Part shown: piece by piece, positions 22,381-30,541 of the stretch
Layout of the letters: each line of letters begins with the position of its first letter
Position numbering within the stretch: the first letter of the stretch is position 1
NCBI GenBank assembly: GCA_902826225.1
Contig: CADEED010000031.1
Coordinates: forward strand, 1-35,715
Length of the DNA: 35,715 bases
Direction of reading: 5' to 3'
Source of the DNA: an uncultured Pseudomonadota bacterium
Lineage (GTDB): Bacteria; Pseudomonadota; Gammaproteobacteria; Steroidobacterales; Steroidobacteraceae
Position numbers and translations under genes: made by a program
Notes under the pieces: model-generated
Databases searched by the model: none
Told to the model about the DNA's origin: nothing
The model's input: only the letters and a program-made list of their open reading frames with translations

Positions 22381-23157
22381 GTGCCGCGTCCGCGCACGAC
22401 GCCGCCCGGCGTCGCCGAGCGGCTGCAGAAGTTCCTCGCGCAGCGTGGCGTCGGTTCGCGTCGAGCCATCGAGGAGATGATTCGCGCGCAGCGCATCTCG
22501 GTGAACGGCCGCATCGCGGAGCTCGGTGTCCGCGTCACCGCCAACGACGACATCCGCCTCGACGGGCGTGCCATCCGGACGCGCGCGGCCGCCGGGTCGC
22601 AGGTATTCATCTTCAATCGGTCGCCGGGTGATCCGCTCCGCCAGGCGGAGGGCGATCGTGACGCGTTGCTCGATCGGCTGCCGAAGACTGCCGGTCGCCG
22701 CTTCGTCGCAGTGAGCCCGATGCCCGGCATCGACGGCGGTCTCGAGCTGGTGACGTCGGACGGCGCGCTCGCCGCCAGGCTGCAACGCGCGATTCATTCA
22801 CTGCCGAGCGAGTTCACGGTGCGCGTGCGCGGCATGCTCGGGCCCGACCAGATCGCGGGCATTCAATCCGGAAAACTGGATAGGCCGTCGCGGCTCGCGG
22901 TGGAGAGCCTCGAGTCGAGTGAGGCGCAGAGTGAGGCCGCGAACCGCTGGTGGGCGGTGGTGACGCGCGGCGCCAGCGGAAAGGACGTGCGGCAGCTCTT
23001 CGAGCGGCAGGGGGTGATCGTGAGCCGCATCCAGCGTGTGGCGATCGGCAGCGTGAAGCTGGAGAAGAGCCTCGCGCGCGGCCAGCACCGCCAGCTGGAG
23101 GCGGAAGAGATTTCTAGCCTGCTTTCGGCGCCTGCGCCTCGAAGCGACGACCCGTGA
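22381..23157 (+). CDS. RluB/RsuA-family protein lacking the catalytic residues
   Basis: This 258-residue protein sits where rluB (23S rRNA pseudouridine 2605 synthase) normally lies. The N-terminal S4 RNA-binding domain is intact (ERLQKFLAQRGVGSRRAIEE and RISVNGR). The synthase fold is still alignable (FIFNRSPGDPL, DRLPKTAGRRFVAV, GGLELVTSDGALAARL, VIVSRIQRVAIG), but the active site is gone. The family GRLDxxTxGLL reads SPMPGIDGGLE, with Pro115 at the catalytic Asp position. HKPxG reads NRSPG, and EGRNRxVRR reads RGASGKDVRQ. The reading frame is uninterrupted, so it is not an obvious pseudogene. The GTG start has a weak SD. Its last 44 bases overlap the end of convergent yciK. It may be an RNA-binding or assembly factor; that is inference. 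Confidence 0.88.
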   Translation: MPRPRTTPPGVAERLQKFLAQRGVGSRRAIEEMIRAQRISVNGRIAELGVRVTANDDIRLDGRAIRTRAAAGSQVFIFNRSPGDPLRQAEGDRDALLDRLPKTAGRRFVAVSPMPGIDGGLELVTSDGALAARLQRAIHSLPSEFTVRVRGMLGPDQIAGIQSGKLDRPSRLAVESLESSEAQSEAANRWWAVVTRGASGKDVRQLFERQGVIVSRIQRVAIGSVKLEKSLARGQHRQLEAEEISSLLSAPAPRSDDP

Positions 23158-23908
23158 TGCCGCGGCTGGCCGGGCCCAGCAGCGCGAGATAAGACCCCGT
23201 CAGCGACTCCGCGGTCGGCAGCGATTCCTGCGCTTCGGAGGGATAGGCCTGACGGCGCATCGCAGTGCGCACGCGGCCCGGGTCGATGATGTTCACGCGG
23301 ATCGGGGAGCTTCCCTCCGTTTCGTGCGCGAGCACCTGCGTGAGTCCCTCGACTGCGAACTTCGATACCGAGTACGCGCCCCAGTAAGCGCGGCCGCGCT
23401 GGCCGACGCCGCTCGAGGTGAACAGCACGGTGGCGTCCTGCGACGCGCGCAGCAAGGGCAGCAGCTGCTGGGTGAGCACGAACGCGGCCGTCACGTTCAC
23501 GTGCATGACGCGCATGAACGTCGGCACGTCGTACTGATCGATGGACGTCAGGACGCCGAGCAGCGCCGCGTTGTGCAGCAGCCCGTCGAGGCGGCCGTAG
23601 CGGGTGCGGATCGCCTCGGTGACCGCCTCGTAGTCCGCGGCGACGGCGCGTTCGAGATCGAGCGGCACGATGCTCGCCTCCGGAACGCCGGCGCCCAGCT
23701 TCGCGATCTCCGCGTGCACGCCCTCGAGCTTGCGCACGGTACGCCCGAGCAGGATCACCTCCGCGCCCGCGCGCGCGAGGTCGAGCGCGACGGCGCGGCC
23801 GATGCCGGAGCCGGCGCCCGTGACGAGCACGGCGCGGCCGCGGAACTCGTCGGCGGCCGGTGTGTGCATGCGGGGTTGGAAATCGAGCGAGGAGGTGGTC
23901 GGGTTCAC
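23114..23908 (-). CDS. yciK: Short-chain dehydrogenase/reductase, YciK type
   Basis: NAD(P)-dependent oxidoreductase of unknown substrate. The classical SDR motifs are present: cofactor loop TGAGSGIG, NAA in LLHNAALLG, catalytic Ser in FTSSGVG, and YSVSK (Tyr-x3-Lys). The C-terminal segment with IDPGRVRTAMRRQAYP fits YciK. The GTG at 23908 overlaps the rmuC stop as GTGA and gives 264 residues; an ATG at 23869 would give 251, close to E. coli YciK (252), so the start is not certain. The ubiG-phosphatase-yciK context is the same as in Pseudomonas. Its 3' end overlaps the convergent RluB-like gene by 44 bases. Confidence 0.88.
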   Translation of the reverse strand: MNPTTSSLDFQPRMHTPAADEFRGRAVLVTGAGSGIGRAVALDLARAGAEVILLGRTVRKLEGVHAEIAKLGAGVPEASIVPLDLERAVAADYEAVTEAIRTRYGRLDGLLHNAALLGVLTSIDQYDVPTFMRVMHVNVTAAFVLTQQLLPLLRASQDATVLFTSSGVGQRGRAYWGAYSVSKFAVEGLTQVLAHETEGSSPIRVNIIDPGRVRTAMRRQAYPSEAQESLPTAESLTGSYLALLGPASRGITGRRFEAQAPKAG

Positions 23909-25197
23909 GAGGGCTTCGATGTCGGTTCGTCGTCGGTAATCAGGGCGGGTGTGTTCGCGAGGGCTCGAACGGACTGCTCCGCGGGTTCGAGCGACGGCAT
24001 CGTATCCGACGTCACACCGAGTTCCGTGAAGCGCCTCGCCTGTGGAATCACCTGCCGCTCATAGGAGCCAACCGCGGAGTTGTACGAGCCGAGCGCATTG
24101 TCGAGTGAGCGCCCGATCTTCTGCAGGTGGCCGACGAAGGTGCTCAGCCGCTTGTGCAGTTCCTGGCCGAGCTCGCGGATCTCCGCGGCGTTCTCGGCGA
24201 CGGCGTCCTGCCGCCACCCGTAGGCCACGACCTTGAGCAGCGCCATCAGCGTGGACGGCGTGGCGATGATGATGCTCTGCTTGAGCGCAGTGTCGAGCAG
24301 GTCAGGACGCTCCACTAGCGCCGCCGAGAGAAACTGGTCGCCCGGGATGAACAACACGGCGAATTCGGGGTGCGGTTCGAACTGCTCCCAGTAGCTCTTC
24401 TGGCTGAGCTCGCGCACACGGGCCTCGACGTGCTGCGCGTGGCGGGCCAGCGCGACGCGGCGCGCGTCGTCGTCCTGCGCTTCCACCGCGTCGAGGTACG
24501 CATCGAGCGGTGTCTTCGCGTCGATGACGAGCTGGCGATTCTCGGGCATGTGAACGACGACGTCGGGCCGTTGTGCGCCGCGCTCGCCTTCGACCACGGG
24601 TTGCTCGACGAAGTCGCAGCGCTCGGCCATGCCAGACAGCTCGATGACCCGCTTCAAGGTGAGCTCGCCCCAACGGCCGCGCACTTCGGGGCGGCGCAGT
24701 GCGGTGGATAGATTGCGGGTTTCGCGCTGGAGCACACCCTGCAGGTTCGCAAGGCTCTCGATCTGGCCGGAGAGCTTGCCGTGTGATTCGGCGCGAATCC
24801 GTTCGAGCTCCTGTGTCTGCGTTTCCTGGCGCGCCAGCGCGGTCCGGATCGGCTCGACGAGCTGTTTGATCGCCTCTTCGCGCTCCTTCAGCGAGGCGCT
24901 TGCGCTCGCCTGGGTGTTCCCGAACACTTCGCGCGCGAGCTTGAGGAACGTTTCGCTGTTCTCGTCCAGCGCGCGCCGCGATGCGCTTTCCATTGCCGCG
25001 CGCATCTGCGCTTCGGTCTGATCGAGCAGTTGACGCGTGCGCGCGTAGTTCTCCGTTTCGGAGGTGAGTTTCGCGCGCGCTTCGGCCAGAGCTTCGCCGA
25101 GCGACTCCGCGCGGCGCGACGCACGCAGCGTGCCGACCAGGTAGCCGATCACGCCGGCGGCCAACGCCGCGATCAGGGCAATCCACGCGGTGTTCAT
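23905..25197 (-). CDS. rmuC: DNA recombination protein RmuC
   Basis: RmuC proteins limit inversions between short repeats and have a predicted PD-(D/E)XK nuclease core. The 430-residue protein begins with a membrane segment (WIALIAALAAGVIGYLVGTL), followed by a long coiled coil (about 30-165). The core shows RGRWGELTLKRVIELSGM, then PENRQLVIDAKTPLDAYLDA with the candidate catalytic Asp and Lys, FIPGDQFLSAAL and IIIATPSTLMALLKVVAYGW. The ATG at 25197 overlaps the preceding phosphatase stop as ATGA, and its own stop overlaps the yciK GTG. It is inserted between gph and yciK, which are adjacent in Pseudomonas. Confidence 0.93.
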   Translation of the reverse strand: MNTAWIALIAALAAGVIGYLVGTLRASRRAESLGEALAEARAKLTSETENYARTRQLLDQTEAQMRAAMESASRRALDENSETFLKLAREVFGNTQASASASLKEREEAIKQLVEPIRTALARQETQTQELERIRAESHGKLSGQIESLANLQGVLQRETRNLSTALRRPEVRGRWGELTLKRVIELSGMAERCDFVEQPVVEGERGAQRPDVVVHMPENRQLVIDAKTPLDAYLDAVEAQDDDARRVALARHAQHVEARVRELSQKSYWEQFEPHPEFAVLFIPGDQFLSAALVERPDLLDTALKQSIIIATPSTLMALLKVVAYGWRQDAVAENAAEIRELGQELHKRLSTFVGHLQKIGRSLDNALGSYNSAVGSYERQVIPQARRFTELGVTSDTMPSLEPAEQSVRALANTPALITDDEPTSKPS

Positions 25198-25880
25198 GCG
25201 CGCTCCGGGCGCGGTGCATCGAGCCACGCGAGCAAGTCGAGCGGCGAGTGCAGCCAGCCGTGCTGGAACCACTGGTCGGCGCGGTCCTCCGCGCCGAGGT
25301 AGCCAAAGCCCGCGATCAGCGAGTACATGCCCGCGGCCTGCGCCGCCTGCGCATCGCGTTCGGCGTCGCCGACATACACGCAATCGGCCGGCGCGACGCC
25401 CATCGCCTGCGCGGCGTGCAGCAGTCCGCGCGGATGCGGCTTGCGCTCCGGGAACGTGTCGCCACTCACGACGGTGCTCGCCCGCTTGTGCAACTCGAGT
25501 TCGACGAGCAGCGGCTCCGTGAGCCAGCCGGGCTTGTTCGTGACGATGCCCCATCGCAGGCCGCGTCGGTCGAGATCCATGAGCATCGCGTCGCCACCGG
25601 TGAAAAGGCGCGTGTGCTTCGCAAGCTGGCGGCGGTAGATGTCGAGCAGTCGTTTCCACATCGCCAGATGATCGGATTCGGACAGCGTGCCGAACGAGAG
25701 ACGTACGAGCGCGTGGCCGCCATGCGAGACCTGGCTGCGGATCTTCGCGTAGGGCAGAGGTGGCAGATTCTCCTCCGCGCGCAACGTGTTCAAGGCGTCG
25801 ACGAAGTCGCCCGCGGTGTCGAGCAGCGTGCCGTCCAGGTCGAACAGCACGGCACGGATCTCGCCGGGCGGGGCCATCAT
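25194..25880 (-). CDS. gph: HAD-IA phosphatase, Gph/MupP family
   Basis: HAD phosphatase of 228 residues. Motif I is FDLDGTLLDT with nucleophile Asp14 and acid-base Asp16. Motif II is in IVTNKP, the motif III Lys is in ERKPHP, and motif IV is GDAERD. Family annotation would be phosphoglycolate phosphatase. However, the gene next to ubiG and yciK in Pseudomonas is mupP, the N-acetylmuramate 6-phosphate phosphatase of cell-wall recycling, and this gene has the same neighbours. I cannot tell the two activities apart from sequence alone. The ATG at 25880 overlaps the ubiG stop (ATGA); a second ATG follows at once. Confidence 0.87.
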   Translation of the reverse strand: MMAPPGEIRAVLFDLDGTLLDTAGDFVDALNTLRAEENLPPLPYAKIRSQVSHGGHALVRLSFGTLSESDHLAMWKRLLDIYRRQLAKHTRLFTGGDAMLMDLDRRGLRWGIVTNKPGWLTEPLLVELELHKRASTVVSGDTFPERKPHPRGLLHAAQAMGVAPADCVYVGDAERDAQAAQAAGMYSLIAGFGYLGAEDRADQWFQHGWLHSPLDLLAWLDAPRPERA

Positions 25881-26587
25881 GCCCGGACCGCGCGCCGCTC
25901 GAGGTGCATCAGGTAGTTGACCGACGGATCGGACGTGAGCGAGCACTGCTCGCGGAGCGGATCGTACTGCAGGCCGGCGATGTCCTTGACCTCGAGCGCG
26001 GCCGCGCGGGCGAAGCGCGCAACCTCCGAGGGCTTGAGCAGCCTTTCGTACTCGTGCGTGCCACGCGGGACGAGATTCGCCACGTACTCCGCGGCGACGA
26101 TCGCCAGCGCGAACGACTTGAAATTCCGATTGATGGTCGAGACGAACACGTGCCCGCCCGGACGCACGAGCCGGGCGAGCGTCGCCACCGTGGCGGCCGG
26201 ATCGGGAACGTGCTCCAGCATCTCCATGCACGTGACGACGTCGAACTTCCCGGTGCGCGAAACGGTGAGGTTTTCCGCCGACTCGACCAGGTAGTCGATG
26301 GTGAGGCCCGAGTCGAGCGCGTGCAGACGCGCCGTATCCACCATTCCCGGGGCGAGGTCGATCGCCGTGACCTGCGCTCCCGCGCGCGCGAGCGATTCCG
26401 CGAGCAGTCCGCCGCCGCAGCCCACGTCGAGCACGCGCGCACCGCCGAGCGGAGCGCGCTCCTGGACGTAGCGGAAGCGCACGGGATTGAGCTTGTGAAG
26501 TGGTTTGAACTCGCCATCCGCGTCCCAGAAGCGATGGGACGCGGCGTCGAATTTCGCGATTTCGGAAGCGTCGCTGTTGGGTTGCAT
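25877..26587 (-). CDS. ubiG: Ubiquinone biosynthesis O-methyltransferase UbiG
   Basis: SAM-dependent enzyme that performs both O-methylations in ubiquinone synthesis. The 236-residue protein starts with EIAKFDAASHRFWDADGEFK and LHKLNPVRFRYV, a strong UbiG signature. The SAM-binding motif is VLDVGCGGGLLAESLAR, followed by IDLAPGM and VTCMEMLEHVPDP. RNFKSFALAIVAAEYVANLV is the amphipathic segment associated with membrane or lipid contact. It is the first gene of the ubiG-gph-rmuC-yciK unit. A TATAAT lies ten bases before its ATG, so its mRNA may have almost no leader. Confidence 0.97.
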   Translation of the reverse strand: MQPNSDASEIAKFDAASHRFWDADGEFKPLHKLNPVRFRYVQERAPLGGARVLDVGCGGGLLAESLARAGAQVTAIDLAPGMVDTARLHALDSGLTIDYLVESAENLTVSRTGKFDVVTCMEMLEHVPDPAATVATLARLVRPGGHVFVSTINRNFKSFALAIVAAEYVANLVPRGTHEYERLLKPSEVARFARAAALEVKDIAGLQYDPLREQCSLTSDPSVNYLMHLERRAVRA

Positions 26588-26597
26588 CAGGACCGGA

Positions 26598-26603
26598 ATT
26601 ATA
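26598..26603 (-). promoter_or_regulatory. Likely ubiG -10 element
   Basis: A perfect TATAAT on the minus strand, ten bases from the ubiG ATG. Transcription would start roughly four bases before the start codon. No clear -35 is seen at 16-18 bases. No SD can be read between it and the ATG. Confidence 0.45.
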
Positions 26604-26656
26604 GACGCGAAATAGCGAGAACGCCCGTGAAAACAGGCCTTTTCGAAAGGTCTGCA

Positions 26657-26665
26657 TGCTAGAAT
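26657..26665 (+). promoter_or_regulatory. Likely gyrA extended -10 promoter
   Basis: TGCTAGAAT at 26657-26665 is an extended -10 (TGn then TAGAAT). No clear -35 is present, which extended -10 promoters tolerate. Transcription would start near 26672, leaving a pyrimidine-rich leader of about 20 bases with no Shine-Dalgarno sequence. Confidence 0.5.
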
Positions 26666-26691
26666 TCCGCACCTTTTTTCGGTCCCCTTCC

Positions 26692-29310
26692 ATGAACGAA
26701 ATCGCGCGCGAAATTCTCCCTGTCAACCTCGAAGACGAGATGCGGCAGTCGTATCTCGACTACGCCATGAGCGTCATCGTGGGCCGCGCGCTGCCCGATG
26801 TCCGCGACGGCCTGAAGCCCGTCCACCGCCGCATCCTGCACGCGATGCGCGAGCTCGGAAACGACTGGAACCGGGCCTACAAGAAGTCCGCGCGCGTCGT
26901 CGGCGACGTCATCGGCAAATATCACCCGCACGGTGACACGGCCGTTTACGACGCACTGGTGCGCATGGCGCAGGACTTCTCGATGCGCTACCTGCTCGTC
27001 GACGGGCAGGGCAACTTCGGCTCCGTCGATGGCGATGCGCCCGCGGCGATGCGTTACACCGAGGTGCGCATGGCGCGCATCACGAGCGATCTGCTGGCGG
27101 ACATCGAAAAGGAAACCGTCGACTTCCACCCGAACTACGACGGGTCGGAAACGGAACCCACGGTCATGCCGGCGCGGTTCCCGAACCTGCTGGTCAACGG
27201 GTCAGCCGGCATCGCGGTCGGCATGGCCACGAACATCCCGCCGCACAATCTCGTCGAGATCGTCAACGCCTGCCTTGCGGTGCTCGAGAATCCCGAAGTC
27301 ACACTCGCGGATCTCATGCAGCACGTGCCGGGACCGGATTTTCCCACCGCGGGCATCATCAACGGCGCCACCGAGATCGCCACCGCGTACCGCACCGGCC
27401 GTGGCCGGCTCTCGATCCGCGCGAAGACGCATTTCGAGGATGTCGACAAGGTCGGCGGCCGCCAGGCCATCGTCGTCACCGAATTGCCGTTCCAGGTGAA
27501 CAAGGCGCGCCTGCTCGAGCGCATCGCCGAGCTGGCCCGCAACAAGGACATCGACGGCGTCTCCGACCTGCGCGACGAGTCCGACAAGGACGGCATGCGC
27601 GTCGTCATCGAGCTCAAGCGCGGTGAAGTCGCCGAAGTCGTGTTGAACAACCTTTTCGCGCAGACGCCGCTCGAGACCGTGTTCGGCATCAACATGGTCG
27701 CGCTCATCGACGGCCAGCCGAAGCTCCTCGGCCTCAAGGAAATGCTGGAAGCGTTCATCCGGCATCGCCGCGAAGTCGTCACGCGCCGCACGATTTTCGA
27801 CCTCGCGAAGGCGCGCGACCGCGCGCACGTTTTGGAAGGCCTCGCCGTGGCGCTCGCGAACATCGACGAGGTCATCGCGTTGATCAAGGCTTCGCCCACG
27901 CCGGTCGAGGCGAAGAGCGGTCTCGTGTCGCGCATCTGGAATTCGGGCGCCGTTCCAGAGCTGCTCGCGCGCGCGGGCGAAATCTCGACGCGGCCCATCG
28001 GGCTCGCCCCCGAGTTCGGCATCTCCGGTGAGGGCCAGCGCGGTTACCGGCTTTCCGAGACGCAGGCCCAGGCCATCCTCGACATGCGCCTGCACCGCCT
28101 CACCGGCCTCGAACAGGACAAGATCGTCGCGGAATACCAGGAGCTGCTCACGCTCATCGTCGATCTCTCGGACATCCTCGCGCGGCCCGAGCGTCTCACG
28201 CAGGTCGTGCGCGAAGAGCTCGTCGCCATCCGCGACCAGTACGGCGACAAGCGGCGTACCGAGATCAACCGCGATCACCTCGATCTATCCACCGAGGATC
28301 TCATCGAGCCGCAGGACGTCGTCGTCACGCTGTCCCATGCGGGCTACGCGAAATCGCAACCGGTCACCGAGTACCAGGTGCAGCGTCGCGGGGGCCGTGG
28401 CAAGGCGGCGACGTCGGTGAAGGACGAGGACTTCGTGGAGAAACTCTTCGTCGCGCATACGCACGACACCATTCTCTGCTTCTCGAATCGCGGCAAGGTC
28501 TACTGGAAGCGGGTGTTCGAGTTGCCGCAGGCGGGTCGTGGTTCGCGCGGCAAGCCGATGGTCAACCTGTTGCCGCTGGAGGAGGGCGAGAAGATCAACG
28601 CCATCCTGCCCATCAAGCAGTTCGACGACGATCATTTCGTATTCATGGCCACGAGCCAGGGCACGGTGAAGAAGACGCCGCTGTCGGCGTTCTCGCGGCC
28701 GCGCGCGAGCGGCATCATCGCGGTCGGGCTCGACGAAGGCGATCGCCTCGTCGGGGTCGCGCTCACCGATGGGAAGCGCGAGGTCATCCTCTCCTCGAGC
28801 GGCGGCAAGTCGATCCGCTTCAATGAAGAAGAAGTGCGGCCCATGGGCCGCGAAGCCACCGGCGTGCGCGGCATCAAACTCGCCGAGGGCCAGGCGCTGA
28901 TCTCGCTGATCGTCGTCGGCGACGGACTCATCCTCACGGCCTCGGCCAACGGTTACGGAAAGCTCACGCCGCTCGAGGATTTCCCGCAGCACGGCCGCGG
29001 CGGCCAGGGCGTCATCGCGTTGCAGACCACCGAGCGCAATGGCGAGATGGTCGCGGCGCTGCAGGTGAATTCCGAGCATGAGCTCATGCTCATCAGTTCT
29101 ACTGGCACGCTGGTGCGCACCCCGGTGTCCGAGATCTCCATCGTCGGCCGGAATACACAGGGCGTGCGCCTGATCCGGCTCGATGAAGGCGAGCGCCTGA
29201 CCGGCGTGGAGCGAATCGAGAGCCTGGTCGACGATTCCGACGTGGTCGACCCGCCGCCGGGATCGCTCGGAACCGGCGAGGACGGCCCTTCCGAGACGCC
29301 GGCGTCCTGA
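26692..29310 (+). CDS. gyrA: DNA gyrase subunit A
   Basis: Type II topoisomerase subunit that cuts and rejoins DNA to introduce negative supercoils. The 872-residue protein has the breakage-reunion domain with catalytic Tyr122 (AAMRYTEVR). The quinolone region [17 protein letters not shown] has Thr83 and Asp87 in E. coli numbering; Thr83 is also wild type in Pseudomonas aeruginosa, where E. coli has Ser. The GyrA box QRRGGRGK is at 564-571, so the C-terminal wrapping domain is of the gyrase, not topoisomerase IV, type. The frame is open to an ATG at 26656, but that lies in the promoter; the ATG at 26692 begins [17 protein letters not shown]. The leader has no SD. Confidence 0.98.
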   Translation: MNEIAREILPVNLEDEMRQSYLDYAMSVIVGRALPDVRDGLKPVHRRILHAMRELGNDWNRAYKKSARVVGDVIGKYHPHGDTAVYDALVRMAQDFSMRYLLVDGQGNFGSVDGDAPAAMRYTEVRMARITSDLLADIEKETVDFHPNYDGSETEPTVMPARFPNLLVNGSAGIAVGMATNIPPHNLVEIVNACLAVLENPEVTLADLMQHVPGPDFPTAGIINGATEIATAYRTGRGRLSIRAKTHFEDVDKVGGRQAIVVTELPFQVNKARLLERIAELARNKDIDGVSDLRDESDKDGMRVVIELKRGEVAEVVLNNLFAQTPLETVFGINMVALIDGQPKLLGLKEMLEAFIRHRREVVTRRTIFDLAKARDRAHVLEGLAVALANIDEVIALIKASPTPVEAKSGLVSRIWNSGAVPELLARAGEISTRPIGLAPEFGISGEGQRGYRLSETQAQAILDMRLHRLTGLEQDKIVAEYQELLTLIVDLSDILARPERLTQVVREELVAIRDQYGDKRRTEINRDHLDLSTEDLIEPQDVVVTLSHAGYAKSQPVTEYQVQRRGGRGKAATSVKDEDFVEKLFVAHTHDTILCFSNRGKVYWKRVFELPQAGRGSRGKPMVNLLPLEEGEKINAILPIKQFDDDHFVFMATSQGTVKKTPLSAFSRPRASGIIAVGLDEGDRLVGVALTDGKREVILSSSGGKSIRFNEEEVRPMGREATGVRGIKLAEGQALISLIVVGDGLILTASANGYGKLTPLEDFPQHGRGGQGVIALQTTERNGEMVAALQVNSEHELMLISSTGTLVRTPVSEISIVGRNTQGVRLIRLDEGERLTGVERIESLVDDSDVVDPPPGSLGTGEDGPSETPAS

Positions 29311-29316
29311 TATAGT
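29308..29316 (+). promoter_or_regulatory. Likely serC extended -10 promoter
   Basis: TGATATAGT: the gyrA stop codon supplies the TGn of an extended -10, followed by TATAGT (five of six). A start about seven bases downstream would be at 29322-29324, exactly where the first leader hairpin begins. No good -35 is seen. Confidence 0.5.
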
Positions 29317-29321
29317 CCGCG

Positions 29322-29380
29322 CCCCCGGGCAATAACGTCCGGGGGACATAGCGGTCGGGCAATAAGGTCCGGCCAGAGGA
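29322..29380 (+). promoter_or_regulatory. serC 5' leader with two tandem AATAAS-loop hairpins
   Basis: Hairpin 1 (29322-29345) has nine pairs, 29322-29330 with 29337-29345, and loop AATAAC. After a seven-base linker, hairpin 2 (29353-29374) has eight pairs and loop AATAAG. Both loops are closed by C-G, then a G-U wobble, then G-C pairs. The SD AGAGGA starts at 29375, directly after hairpin 2, and the serC ATG is at 29387. The same design recurs before serA. No T run follows, so these are not terminators. Function is inferred to be cis-regulation of serine synthesis. Confidence 0.65.
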
Positions 29381-29386
29381 CGAAAA

Positions 29387-30469
29387 ATGCGCGTATTCAA
29401 TTTCGCGGCGGGCCCTGCCACGCTGCCGCTCGAAGTTTTGCAGACGGCCCAGGCCGAGATGACCGACTGGAAATCCAGCGGCATGTCGGTGATGGAAGTC
29501 TCCCACCGCAGCAAGGCGTTCATCGCCGTCGCCCAGGAAGCCGAAGCGGACCTGCGCGAGTTGCTGGGTGTTCCCGCCAACTACAAGGTGCTGTTCCTGC
29601 AAGGCGGCGCCACCGGCATGTTCTCGGCGATCCCGATGAACCTCGCCACCGCCGATTCGACCGTGGACTACGTGAACACGGGCGCCTGGTCGAAGAAGGC
29701 AATCAGCGAGGCCAAGCGGTACTGCAAGGTCGTCAACATCGCCGCGGACGAAGCCGCGTCGAACTACTCCACGGTGCCCGCGCAAGGCGCGCTCAAGCTC
29801 TCGCCGAACGCGGCTTACTTCCATTACACGCCGAACGAGACGATCGGCGGCGTGGAATTCGACTACGTCCCGCGGACGGGTGATGTCCCGCTGGTCGCGG
29901 ATTTCAGCTCCACGATCCTCTCGCGGCCGATCGACGTGTCGAAGTTCGGCCTCATCTATGCGGGCGCGCAGAAGAACATCGGCCCGTCGGGCCTCGTCGT
30001 CGTGATCGTTCGCGACGACCTTATTGGCAAGTCGCGTCCCGGCACTCCGTCGGTGTGGGACTTCAAGGCCATGGCCGACGAAGCTTCCATGCTCAACACG
30101 CCGCCGACCTTCGGCTTCTACTTCGCTGGCCTGGTGTTCAAGTGGCTGAAGAAGCAGGGCGGCTTGCAGGCGATGGAGGAGCGCAATCGCACGAAGGCGC
30201 AGAAACTCTACGACTTCATCGAGTCCAGCGGCTTCTACCAGAGCCCCGTCGCGCCGAATGCGCGCTCGTGGATGAACGTGCCGTTCACCCTCGTCAAGCC
30301 CGACCTCGACAAACCCTTCTGCGACGAAGCCAAGAAGGCCGGCCTGGTGAACCTCGAAGGACACCGCTCGGTGGGCGGCATGCGCGCTTCCATCTACAAC
30401 GCGATGCCCCCCGAAGGCATCGATGCGCTGATCAAGTTCATGCAGGAGTTCCGGGAAAGGAACGCTTGA
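29387..30469 (+). CDS. serC: Phosphoserine aminotransferase
   Basis: PLP enzyme that converts 3-phosphohydroxypyruvate to phosphoserine and also serves pyridoxine synthesis in gammaproteobacteria. The 360-residue protein begins MRVFNFAAGPATLPLEVLQ. Family motifs are MSVMEVSHRSKAF, LFLQGGATGMFSAIPMNL, YVNTGAWSKKA and the PLP lysine K196 in YAGAQKNIGPSG. The C-terminus has GHRSVGGMRASIYNAMP, typical of SerC. The ATG at 29387 follows AGAGGA with six bases between. gyrA lies upstream and serA 72 bases downstream; both serC and serA carry the tandem-hairpin leader. Confidence 0.97.
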   Translation: MRVFNFAAGPATLPLEVLQTAQAEMTDWKSSGMSVMEVSHRSKAFIAVAQEAEADLRELLGVPANYKVLFLQGGATGMFSAIPMNLATADSTVDYVNTGAWSKKAISEAKRYCKVVNIAADEAASNYSTVPAQGALKLSPNAAYFHYTPNETIGGVEFDYVPRTGDVPLVADFSSTILSRPIDVSKFGLIYAGAQKNIGPSGLVVVIVRDDLIGKSRPGTPSVWDFKAMADEASMLNTPPTFGFYFAGLVFKWLKKQGGLQAMEERNRTKAQKLYDFIESSGFYQSPVAPNARSWMNVPFTLVKPDLDKPFCDEAKKAGLVNLEGHRSVGGMRASIYNAMPPEGIDALIKFMQEFRERNA

Positions 30470-30475
30470 CCCAAC

Positions 30476-30536
30476 TACCGGCGGCAATAACGCCACCGGT
30501 ATCAACGCCACGGGCAAGCACGTCCGGGGCCAGGAG
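30476..30536 (+). promoter_or_regulatory. serA 5' leader with two tandem hairpins like those of serC
   Basis: Hairpin 3 (30476-30501) has nine pairs and one C-A mismatch, with loop AATAAC closed by C-G. Hairpin 4 (30508-30528) has five pairs around loop AAGCAC, again with C-G closing and a G-U wobble next, plus two outer pairs beyond a bulged A. The SD AGGAG is at 30532-30536 and the ATG at 30542. Spacing from hairpin to SD and ATG nearly copies the serC leader. Confidence 0.6.
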
Positions 30537-30541
30537 CCAAT

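Noticed and set aside
26692..29310. Thr83 in GyrA as an acquired quinolone-resistance change
   Set aside because: Thr is the wild-type residue in Pseudomonas aeruginosa and related lineages; the known resistance changes are to Ile and similar residues.
29322..29345. Hairpin 1 of the serC leader as a gyrA terminator
   Set aside because: No T run follows the stem, and its loop and closing pairs recur in three other leader hairpins, which points to a regulatory role.
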